A stretch of 5,146 bases of DNA from Prevotella sp. (GCA_021204565.1 JAJPZE010000166.1:1-5146), one strand, 5' to 3'; counted from the stretch's first letter, positions 1 through 5,146 are shown. Numbers and translations are program-made. Notes: generated from the sequence alone by a model not told the origin.

Positions 1-2673
1 CAGTTTACGTATACGGGCGACATTAACGAACCCTCTACCGATATATATTATTTGCCAAGCGGTTACATCTTAGAGCCGGGATACTTATACTTTATTGACC
101 AAACGCCTTACGTGTTTTATGCCTACGAGGGAGTAGTGGCTCTTTTCAACGGGGAGACGTATAACATAATAAGCATCGGCAGTCCTTTCTGGGGTTTTAC
201 GGTTGAAGAAGAAACCGCAAGCGAAAAGATTGCCTTTGCACTCAAATATTCAACTTGGGCAAATGGCGCATCCGTCGCAACAATTACTTTATACAGAGTG
301 AATACTTCGCAGGACACGAATACAAGTGTCGTTACGGGTAATGAATATTGCATTGCGCGAACGAGCGAGAATTACGATGCAGTAGCGGGATATATCGCCA
401 AGTTCGTTAATAATTACGGCGCGAACAAGAACAAACATATACACCCCTTTTTTGCGCGTTACGCCGTCAGGCTGTACGATGACACCCTGTGCAACCTTTC
501 CGTTCCCGTTCTCCTTGTTCCTAATAGTTCATACGCCCCGTTTGTTTATACAAGTATAAGCGATGAGCCATACCCGGTACTATCGCTTTTCGCTTTCGTC
601 GCGGATGTTCTCTTCCGCCTGAGAACCGTAATAGACGAGACTTGGAAAGACATCGTGCAGAGCGTTGACATATTCTTCTCCAAGCCGATTTATCCATATA
701 TGCAGGGGAATGAATACGACGAGACGGACGATGACTGCATCGTATTCAAGGACTATTCCGTCTTCAGAGACGACCTGACGGGAATGAATTACGGTTACGG
801 CAATCGTGTAACCGAGAAAGGTACGGTGCTGAATGATGAGTTTGAACAACGGGATTTATTCGAATTGATAAAGCAAGAGGGAGAAGGAATAAATACCGAC
901 CTAAGTTCTGCGCCTTATTTCCGTATTACACAAATCTCCCCCAAAACAAACGAGGAGATAGATGAGGAGATACGAAACGTTGCGAACTTTTACCTTGTAA
1001 AGAAAATCAGCTTTGACGATTTGGGGCTTTATCCGGACTTGACAGACTTGACATTGGAGCGCGGAGTGCTCTCCTCTTTGGAGGCACGCGAGGCTTTGTC
1101 GGAAGACAATGTTGCCTACACGGCATATAGTGAATGCTCTATGTTTTCTTATAACAGCAGGTTGCATATCTTCGGCGGAACGCGGGGATACCCCGCTCCG
1201 ACCTTGCCCGCTTCGCAAATGCAATATATGAATGCCGGAGGCGGTCCGCTGGTGTTCCTCTTCGCGTTCGTTCTAATACGAACAAACGAGGGCGTTAAAG
1301 TTGCAAAAACCGGTTACTCCGAAGATGACTTGGTACTTTATTATAACACCGGTTTTGTCTGGCTGTTTTATCCCGACAACCGTGCGTATAAGATAATCTT
1401 ATGTTACAACGACGACTCCTATATATCACTCCCCTTGTCCGAACACGAACTCCTGAACGGAGCTTTGTTCTTTCTTCGCACCGATGGGGGAATGACGAGC
1501 CAAGAGTTTATAGACAAGTACTCCGTTGAATTATCCGACGAAGAACTGAAAAAGCTCAACAATGCAGACACCGCCGTATCCTTAACAAGCATCTACGTTT
1601 CGGAAGTGAACAACCCCTTTGTGTTCCGCAACTCGACGGCGGTAACTGCGGGGAGCGGGCAGATACTCGCGATGTCGTGTGCGGCGCAGGCGATGTCGCA
1701 AGGGCAGTTCGGACAATACCCGTTATACGTCTTTACCGACGAGGGCGTGTGGGCGTTAAGCGTAGACAGCACGGGCGTATATGGCACCTCGCAACCGTTC
1801 ACGCGCGACGTAGTAACCAATGTTGACAGCATAACACAGTTAGACGGGAGCGTGCTGTTCGTAACCAATAGGGGAATAATGGAGATTGCCGGGAGCAGTG
1901 TAACGTGCCTTACCGACGACATCGACGGCGACTTCGGCACGTTCAACCCCCTCGACCTGCCTTACTTCGCCGACTTCTGCGCAAAGGCGTTAGGGTACGA
2001 CGACGAGGCAAAGACCTCCTTCGAGGCGGCAATAAACACGTGGGCGGAGCAGTCGTTCTTCACGTTCATACAAACGGCGCGTATGGTTTACGACTACGTA
2101 CACCAACGGATTATCGTATATAACACCGACAGCGCGGTGGCTTACGTCTATTCCCTTAAATCAAAGGAATGGTCGCTGATGTTCTCCAAGTTACGCTATA
2201 CGATTAATTCGTACCCCGACGCGCTCGCGCTGAAAGACACAACCGACCCGGTGTGCGGCGATGTATGCGAAATGGTGGATATGTCGGAATACGCCACTGA
2301 CGGCACAAACGCGGACGATATGCAACCGACGGTATTCGTTACGCGCCCGTTCAAGCTCGACGCGCCCGACATCTTCAAGACCGTAGACAGCATTGTGCAA
2401 CGCGGGTACTTCCAACAATCAATAAAGGAGAACCACGTCATCGGCACGGTGTTATACGGCTCGCCCGACCTGTTCAACTGGTTCATCGTGGCGCAGTCGG
2501 CAACGACGGAACAAGAGGACGGCACGCTCTCCGCAGGGCATAGGATAGACAAGATTGACGGCAGCCCGTATAAGTACTTCCGTGTGGCGGTGTTCTGCCG
2601 TCTCGGCGCGAAAGAGAATATTTGCGGGTGCAGCTTGCTTTACACATTAAGAGACAACAACCAACTACGATAA
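1..2673 (+). CDS. Large phage virion structural protein, beta-propeller-like (5'-truncated by window edge)
   Basis: The frame is open from base 1 (reading QFTYTGDINEPSTDIYY before a TTG at 52), so 890 residues are visible and the real start lies to the left. I do not recognise a named gene. Visible signs of a phage structural protein are: a FARYAVRLYDD segment at about residues 151-161, of a kind I associate with large virion proteins of Bacteroidetes phages; blade-like strand repeats in the C-terminal part, such as YPLYVFTDEGVWALSVD (573-589) and QLDGSVLFVTNRGIMEIAG (from 613); and a segment near 694-725 ending SLKSKEW. This pattern recalls beta-propeller proteins such as the P22 gp10-type packaged-DNA stabilisation (tail hub) proteins; that role is inference. 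There is no signal peptide or membrane segment in view. GC rises clearly from about base 1620 onward. The gene ends in TAA and is followed 48 bp later by a strong terminator, so it appears to be last in its transcription unit. A receptor-binding or other tail component is the main alternative. Confidence 0.8.
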   Translation, partial: QFTYTGDINEPSTDIYYLPSGYILEPGYLYFIDQTPYVFYAYEGVVALFNGETYNIISIGSPFWGFTVEEETASEKIAFALKYSTWANGASVATITLYRVNTSQDTNTSVVTGNEYCIARTSENYDAVAGYIAKFVNNYGANKNKHIHPFFARYAVRLYDDTLCNLSVPVLLVPNSSYAPFVYTSISDEPYPVLSLFAFVADVLFRLRTVIDETWKDIVQSVDIFFSKPIYPYMQGNEYDETDDDCIVFKDYSVFRDDLTGMNYGYGNRVTEKGTVLNDEFEQRDLFELIKQEGEGINTDLSSAPYFRITQISPKTNEEIDEEIRNVANFYLVKKISFDDLGLYPDLTDLTLERGVLSSLEAREALSEDNVAYTAYSECSMFSYNSRLHIFGGTRGYPAPTLPASQMQYMNAGGGPLVFLFAFVLIRTNEGVKVAKTGYSEDDLVLYYNTGFVWLFYPDNRAYKIILCYNDDSYISLPLSEHELLNGALFFLRTDGGMTSQEFIDKYSVELSDEELKKLNNADTAVSLTSIYVSEVNNPFVFRNSTAVTAGSGQILAMSCAAQAMSQGQFGQYPLYVFTDEGVWALSVDSTGVYGTSQPFTRDVVTNVDSITQLDGSVLFVTNRGIMEIAGSSVTCLTDDIDGDFGTFNPLDLPYFADFCAKALGYDDEAKTSFEAAINTWAEQSFFTFIQTARMVYDYVHQRIIVYNTDSAVAYVYSLKSKEWSLMFSKLRYTINSYPDALALKDTTDPVCGDVCEMVDMSEYATDGTNADDMQPTVFVTRPFKLDAPDIFKTVDSIVQRGYFQQSIKENHVIGTVLYGSPDLFNWFIVAQSATTEQEDGTLSAGHRIDKIDGSPYKYFRVAVFCRLGAKENICGCSLLYTLRDNNQLR

Positions 2674-2721
2674 TGCGGCAGTAAAGTAATTGTTTTATTT
2701 GTTTTCAACTAATTCTTTTTT

Positions 2722-2753
2722 CCCCGCCGTTCGCGAGAATAGCGGGGCTTTTA
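2722..2753 (+). terminator. Rho-independent terminator of the structural gene
   Basis: CCCCGC (2722-2727) pairs with GCGGGG (2742-2747). Inside, a G-U pair and UUC/GAA continue the stem to a GCGA (GNRA-type) tetraloop at 2733-2736, with one C/A mismatch between the two helices. CTTTTA follows directly, giving a short U tract. The position, 48 bp after the TAA of the upstream gene and on the same strand, fits the end of the late structural transcript. Confidence 0.8.
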
Positions 2754-2799
2754 TATGGCATTTATTAACGGATAACCCTTTTTCTCCGGGCTTGTCCTT

Positions 2800-2807
2800 T
2801 ATCTTTG
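2800..2807 (+). promoter_or_regulatory. Candidate Bacteroidetes -7 box (TATCTTTG) for the spanin gene
   Basis: TATCTTTG matches the TAnnTTTG -7 consensus of Bacteroidetes primary-sigma promoters. It faces the 2984 gene and lies after the structural-gene terminator, so a separate lysis transcript could start near 2815. No clear TTTG -33 element is found at the usual 19-21 bp spacing; only a T-rich run sits there, so the assignment is moderate. Confidence 0.45.
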
Positions 2808-2826
2808 CCGTCGGTTTACGGCAAAG
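2803..2826. other. Perfect 9-bp stem-loop overlapping the -7 box
   Basis: CTTTGCCGT (2803-2811) pairs perfectly with ACGGCAAAG (2818-2826) around the six-base loop CGGTTT. The left half of the palindrome overlaps the last five bases of the TATCTTTG box, so it could be an operator for a regulator as easily as an RNA hairpin. No U tract follows on either strand, which argues against a terminator. Confidence 0.55.
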
Positions 2827-2831
2827 GAAAG

Positions 2832-2861
2832 CCCCCGCTTATTCTCGCGAACCGGCGGGGG
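2832..2861 (-). terminator. Terminator-like hairpin in minus orientation
   Basis: CCCCCGC (2832-2838) pairs with GCGGGGG (2855-2861), a 7-bp GC-rich stem with an inner TTC/GAA pairing. Read on the minus strand, its loop is GCGA and it is followed by CTTTCCTTT, resembling the plus-strand terminator at 2722. On the plus strand no U tract follows. It might stop leftward transcripts from entering the late genes, but no minus-strand gene ends here, so function is uncertain. Confidence 0.5.
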
Positions 2862-2925
2862 AGCGCCATAATAAATATGACAGTAAAGTACAAAATGTTC
2901 GGCAAAAGTAAATAATTCTCCACTA

Positions 2926-2951
2926 ACCGCCAAACACAGTCTCTTGGCGGT
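2926..2951 (+). promoter_or_regulatory. Perfect 8-bp hairpin in the leader of the spanin gene
   Basis: ACCGCCAA (2926-2933) and TTGGCGGT (2944-2951) form a perfect stem around a ten-base loop. It ends 32 bp before the ATG at 2984, and no T tract follows on the plus strand. It could protect the 5' end of the message or tune translation; it could also be a DNA operator. Confidence 0.5.
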
Positions 2952-2969
2952 CGGCGGGGCGAACGGAAA

Positions 2970-2977
2970 AAGGAAAG
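2970..2977 (+). promoter_or_regulatory. Purine-rich ribosome binding site for the 2984 start
   Basis: AAGGAAAG lies 6 bp before the ATG at 2984, within a longer purine run. This is a usable Shine-Dalgarno-like stretch, although Bacteroidetes often start translation without one. It supports ATG 2984 as the start. Confidence 0.5.
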
Positions 2978-2983
2978 TATCAT

Positions 2984-3478
2984 ATGAGTAAGACAGAGTG
3001 GTTTATATTTGCGGCGATAATCGCAATAATGTTGCTTTGTTCCTGTAGCACGAAACGCGCGGCGGTGAGGAACGACACGACCGACAGCACGCGCATAACC
3101 GTGCGGACGGAGAGGATGTTTGTGCGTGATACGGTGTATATCACGTTGCCGTTACAGACGGTGAAGCGGACAACTCCCGACAGCACGTCGTTCTTGGAGA
3201 CGGAGTATGCGCAATCGTTTGCACGTATTGCTCCCGACGGCACGATATATCATTCCTTAAAGACAAAGACGCAACCGTTCGCAGTGGAAATACAACGCCC
3301 TGTTGAAAAGACCGACAGTATAGTTGAGCGGAGCAGTAACGCGGTTAAGACGGAGTACGTCAAACGGAGCTTAACGCGGTTTCAACGTATTGAGATTGCC
3401 GGCTTTTGGGTGCTTGCCTTCGCGGCGTTAATGGCTGCCGGCGCGTGGATATTTAAGAAAAGCAAACTCGTTTCATAA
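2984..3478 (+). CDS. Probable unimolecular spanin (u-spanin), phage lysis lipoprotein
   Basis: The 164-residue product has a hydrophobic N-terminal segment (about 6-19) ending in a lipobox, LCSC, with Cys21 as the likely lipidated residue and Ser at +2, which favours outer-membrane sorting. A polar stretch (22-135) follows, rich in alternating strand-like residues such as RDTVYITLP at 48-56. A C-terminal transmembrane helix (about 138-157, IAGFWVLAFAALMAAGAWIF) ends in KKSK, a positive-inside tail. A lipoprotein anchored at the N-terminus in the outer membrane and at the C-terminus in the inner membrane is the defining layout of u-spanins, known from phage T1 gp11. These fuse the two membranes in the last step of host lysis. 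The gene lies directly after the virion block, where lysis genes are common, although no endolysin or holin is in view. Alternatives are a superinfection-exclusion lipoprotein or an uncharacterised membrane protein. Topology is well supported, function is inferred. Confidence 0.75.
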   Translation: MSKTEWFIFAAIIAIMLLCSCSTKRAAVRNDTTDSTRITVRTERMFVRDTVYITLPLQTVKRTTPDSTSFLETEYAQSFARIAPDGTIYHSLKTKTQPFAVEIQRPVEKTDSIVERSSNAVKTEYVKRSLTRFQRIEIAGFWVLAFAALMAAGAWIFKKSKLVS

Positions 3479-3527
3479 TTTTATTTAGTGGTTTATGTAT
3501 TAGTTTTATTAGGATTTATGTTTTTGG

Positions 3528-3560
3528 TTGCCGTTACTTGGGAAGGTGGCGGCAATTTTC
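3528..3560 (+). terminator. Rho-independent terminator of the spanin gene
   Basis: TTGCCGTTAC (3528-3537) pairs with GTGGCGGCAA (3546-3555), a 10-bp stem with two G-U pairs and an eight-base loop. TTTTC follows immediately. It lies 49 bp after the TAA of the spanin gene on the same strand. Confidence 0.75.
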
Positions 3561-3648
3561 TGTATTCAGTTACATCGTTTCGTCCGCCGCGTGCAAACAA
3601 CAACTTATTGAGTTTCAGGCACTAAACCGACGTATGGATTTACTCTGC

Positions 3649-3670
3649 AAATAAAAACCGCTGAACGGTT
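3649..3670 (-). terminator. Rho-independent terminator of the integrase gene
   Basis: On the minus strand AACCG, loop TTCAG and CGGTT form a 5-bp stem (plus bases 3656-3670), followed by a T-rich tail TTTATTT (plus bases 3649-3655). It sits 17 bp beyond the integrase TAG. The stem is short but the U tract is good. Confidence 0.6.
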
Positions 3671-3687
3671 ACATTATAGTTACATAC

Positions 3688-4872
3688 CTACCTTTTATCA
3701 TAAAGCACGTAGTCAATAACACGCCTGTTCGCCTCGTCAATCTTCTTCCTGTTGAAGTTGATATACACCTCCGTTACCCTCGCTCCCGACGTTATCGTAT
3801 GACCCAAAGCACGGCTGATAACATCGTCGGGAATATCAAGCTCGCACGCAATAGTCGCCCACGTATGGCGCGCCCAGTAGGTAGTCAAGCCGGGAAAACC
3901 GAAGTCCTTTAACCGCGCATTAAGGCGCATAGAATAGTTGCGGTAATCCTTAAAGCGGTCGAGGATGTTAAGCAACCGCTCGCTCCCTCTATAACGCTCT
4001 ATTATCTCCATCGCCTCCGGCTCCACCTTTATCGAATACAACTTGTGCGTCTTTGCACGGCGGTACTCCGCACGCCCCCCGACAAGCTCTTTAAGGCGCA
4101 ACAGGTCAACAATATTTATCCCGCATAGGTAAAACATAAGAAAGAACACGTCCCGGTATTGCCGTTGGTACGGCTCTATATCCATATTCAAGAACCGCCG
4201 TAGCTCCTCTACCGTCAGCGACCGTTTTGCCGTCTCTTCCGGCTTTATTGTAAAACGTCGGAACGGATACACGTTTGTTACCTCGCGGTCAATCGCGTCG
4301 TTAAACACCGCACGGATGTTACGCAGGTGGATGTTACGCGCGTTCTTCGCGGGGGACTTTGCCGACAAGAATTGGTCAAACCGCGTAAGCCAGCCCTTGT
4401 CTATATCCTCAAAGCGCAACGTACATAACTTATCACGCAGAAACTCCTTTAACCGCGCATATGTTGCCTCGTATAACTCCCGAGTACGCCCCTCGTGCCG
4501 GCGAGTGAAGTCGAGGAAGTTATGTTCAAACATACGCTTGTCCGCCTTTGCCGCTTTCCGCTCCGGGTCAAGCTCGTCCAAAACTATCTCCTTTAACTCC
4601 GGTGCAGTCAAACGGGCAGACGCACGGTCGGCAGACAACCGCAATAATATCCGGTCAACATCCGCACGGTACTGCTCTATGATAGTATTTAGCACCTTGC
4701 GGTCGGAACGCCCGACCACACGACCCGACACAGCATCCCACTCGCCGGGCAATAAACGCACGGGTATCGGCAGGAACGCCGTCTTGTTCCGCGCGTTAAT
4801 AGTAACAAACAAACCCGACGTGCCGTCCTTCCGCTTGCGCCGGGTATCTAAATAAAGGGTCGTTGAAGCCAT
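3688..4872 (-). CDS. int: Phage tyrosine recombinase / integrase
   Basis: This 394-residue site-specific recombinase would integrate and excise the phage at its attachment site, here probably the adjacent tRNA-Ser. Domains in order: an arm-type DNA-binding region (about 3-50, STTLYLDTRR...), a core-binding SAM-like helical region (about 113-205), and the catalytic domain (about 215-390). Catalytic candidates are Lys274 or Lys277 (RRAKTHK), Arg335 (YWARHTWAT), His358 (ALGH) and the nucleophile Tyr370 (VTEVYINFN). The usual Arg I position after GI is Asn253, and the HxxR histidine is Tyr332. Loss of Arg I is known in the Bacteroides element integrase IntDOT, so this need not mean inactivity. 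The ATG at 4872 is chosen because family proteins begin near MASTTLYLD; an in-frame GTG at 4926 would add 18 residues made largely of a DNA repeat. No Shine-Dalgarno is seen, as is common in Bacteroidetes. The gene is intact and ends before its own terminator. Confidence 0.93.
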   Translation of the reverse strand: MASTTLYLDTRRKRKDGTSGLFVTINARNKTAFLPIPVRLLPGEWDAVSGRVVGRSDRKVLNTIIEQYRADVDRILLRLSADRASARLTAPELKEIVLDELDPERKAAKADKRMFEHNFLDFTRRHEGRTRELYEATYARLKEFLRDKLCTLRFEDIDKGWLTRFDQFLSAKSPAKNARNIHLRNIRAVFNDAIDREVTNVYPFRRFTIKPEETAKRSLTVEELRRFLNMDIEPYQRQYRDVFFLMFYLCGINIVDLLRLKELVGGRAEYRRAKTHKLYSIKVEPEAMEIIERYRGSERLLNILDRFKDYRNYSMRLNARLKDFGFPGLTTYWARHTWATIACELDIPDDVISRALGHTITSGARVTEVYINFNRKKIDEANRRVIDYVLYDKR

Positions 4873-5093
4873 ATAAATGTTTTGTTTAAGAGGTTGTTTA
4901 ATGATTTGTTTAAGACATAACCGCACAAGGATTTGCGCAAGGGAAACGTGTTCCGAGTTGTTTCGAGTCGTGCTATAATGTAGCGAAATGTGATAACTAC
5001 TGTTAAATATAGGCGTTTGTACCCATAAAAATAAGTGCCGGAAACCATTGGCGTTTATTTATTAAACTCCTGATTTTCAGCACTTTATCTTTG
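4873..5093. other. Integrase leader and probable attachment-site region
   Basis: These 221 bp lie between the integrase start and the tRNA 3' end and contain no credible gene. They hold the 12-bp-period repeat (4882-4913), a degenerate 10-bp tandem pair at 4951-4960 and 4961-4970 (TTCCGAGTTG / TTTCGAGTCG), and a short palindrome GTTTA-N5-TAAAC at 5053-5067. The integrase promoter and recombinase binding sites are expected here, but I cannot identify a convincing -33/-7 pair on the minus strand. Confidence 0.5.
4882..4913. repeat. Three exact TTGTTTAA repeats at 12-bp spacing before int
   Basis: TTGTTTAA occurs at 4882-4889, 4894-4901 and 4906-4913, each separated by a different 4-bp spacer (GAGG, TGAT). 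The array starts 10 bp upstream of the integrase ATG on the minus strand. Regularly spaced short direct repeats next to an integrase are typical of arm-type recombinase sites or of an autoregulatory operator; which applies here is not known. Confidence 0.75.
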
Positions 5094-5146
5094 CGGAAAG
5101 AGGGGGATTCGAACCCCCGAAGCGCTTTTGACGCTTACACGCTTTC
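5094..5146 (-). tRNA. tRNA-Ser (NGA anticodon), 3' part, cut by window edge
   Basis: On the minus strand the window shows the last 53 bases of a class II tRNA. They are the end of an anticodon loop (GAAA), anticodon-stem strand GCGTG (5142-5138), a long variable arm AAGCG-loop-CGCTT (5136-5120), T arm GGGGG-TTCGAAT-CCCCC (5118-5102), acceptor strand TCTTTCC (5101-5095) and discriminator G (5094). The long variable arm with a G discriminator indicates serine rather than leucine or tyrosine. The two bases before A37 are GA, implying anticodon NGA. CCA is not encoded (GCAAAG follows). The 5' half is outside the window. The integrase next to its 3' end suggests that this gene is the phage attachment site. 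Confidence 0.88.

Larger units (their letters stand above)
2722..2861. repeat. Imperfect inverted repeat of terminator-like hairpins
   Basis: The left arm (2722-2751) and the reverse complement of the right arm (2827-2861) match along about 30 positions, including GTTCGCGAGAATA, and differ mainly by single-base insertions in the right arm. Each arm is itself a hairpin, and the arms face each other across about 84 bp. The two arms could also pair with each other as one long stem. Plausible origins are an inverted duplication of a terminator, or a structured RNA; the sequence alone does not decide. Confidence 0.7.
2679..2890. repeat. 10-bp direct repeat CAGTAAAGTA flanking the structured intergenic block
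   Basis: CAGTAAAGTA occurs exactly at 2679-2688, just after the stop codon of the structural gene, and again at 2881-2890. The two copies bracket 192 bp that contain both GC-rich hairpins and the candidate promoter. They could be protein-binding sites or the scar of an insertion. No matching terminal inverted repeats abut the copies, so an insertion origin is not established. Confidence 0.5.
3479..3687. other. Convergent intergenic region between spanin and integrase
   Basis: These 209 bp separate two genes reading toward each other. Besides the two terminators listed separately, the region is AT-rich near 3479-3525 and carries GTTACAT three times, at 3569-3575, 3668-3674 and 3679-3685; the last two are 11 bp apart, about one helical turn. 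I see no credible small gene here. Confidence 0.6.

Noticed and set aside
52..54. TTG as the start of the structural gene
   Set aside because: The same frame is open back to base 1 with no stop and no ribosome binding site before the TTG; the gene simply enters from the left.
1669..1698. GCGATGTCG repeated 21 bp apart
   Set aside because: Encodes a repeated AMS tripeptide within the structural gene; short and explained by the protein sequence.
1905..2123. A 72-residue arginine-rich frame inside the structural gene
   Set aside because: Out-of-frame shadow of a GC-rich part of the real gene; the arginine richness comes from reading its codons in another phase.
2689..2880. A MITE or insertion sequence with CAGTAAAGTA as target duplication
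   Set aside because: The sequences next to the repeats are not inverted copies of each other and no transposase is present; kept only as a direct-repeat observation.
2690..2911. A 73-residue plus-strand open frame in the gap
   Set aside because: It starts with TTG and runs straight through the terminator and all the hairpins, with no ribosome binding site; better explained as chance in structured non-coding DNA.
4316..4855. A 179-residue plus-strand frame opposite the integrase
   Set aside because: The integrase on the other strand has clear family motifs over the same bases; the antisense product is low-complexity Arg/Ser rich.
4873..4926. An 18-residue N-terminal extension of the integrase from a GTG
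   Set aside because: The extension is coded by the TTGTTTAA array and is not part of the known fold; the ATG at 4872 matches family N-termini.
4848..5048. A 66-residue minus-strand frame upstream of int
   Set aside because: It overlaps the integrase start and the repeat array, shows no motif, and has the look of a leader region.
1..5146. A defence, anti-defence, retron or CRISPR system
   Set aside because: No nuclease, reverse transcriptase, spaced repeat array or toxin-antitoxin pair could be found on either strand; the genes are ordinary phage functions.

Overview
The window looks like the right-hand end of a temperate tailed phage (prophage) integrated in a Bacteroidales-type genome. Three things point there. 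The integrase belongs to the Bacteroidetes tyrosine recombinase type: an arm-binding N-terminus starting STTLYLDTRR, a YWARHTWAT box, and a VTEVYINFN nucleophile box followed by a KKIDEANRRVIDYVLY tail. There are TAnnTTTG-type promoter boxes. The integrase reads away from the 3' end of a tRNA-Ser gene, a classic phage attachment site. Base composition is mixed, about 40-60% GC by hand counts on sample lines. Genus cannot be fixed from the sequence.

Layout, left to right. (1) 1-2673 (+): the 3' part of a very large virion structural gene, open through the left edge, so its true start lies outside the window. Its second half has the look of phage beta-propeller head-to-tail proteins. (2) 2674-2983: about 310 bp without a credible gene but dense in structure. 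It holds a rho-independent terminator, an inverted near-copy of that terminator 84 bp further on, a hairpin overlapping a promoter-like box, a 10-bp direct repeat and a hairpin just before the next gene. (3) 2984-3478 (+): a 164-residue protein with a lipobox at the N-terminus and a transmembrane helix at the C-terminus, the topology of a unimolecular spanin, used for outer-membrane disruption at lysis. (4) 3479-3687: a convergent intergenic region with one terminator for each strand. (5) 3688-4872 (-): the integrase. (6) 4873-5093: the integrase leader, with three 8-bp repeats at a 12-bp period and otherwise AT-rich sequence. (7) 5094-5146 (-): the 3' part of a tRNA-Ser, cut by the right edge.

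Read together, a late gene block (virion protein, then lysis protein) runs rightward and meets the leftward integrase at back-to-back terminators. The tRNA marks the probable phage-host junction. No defence system, CRISPR array, insertion sequence or toxin gene is visible. The most rewarding parts are the probable u-spanin, the structured 2674-2983 region, and an integrase whose first catalytic arginine and HxxR histidine both appear replaced.
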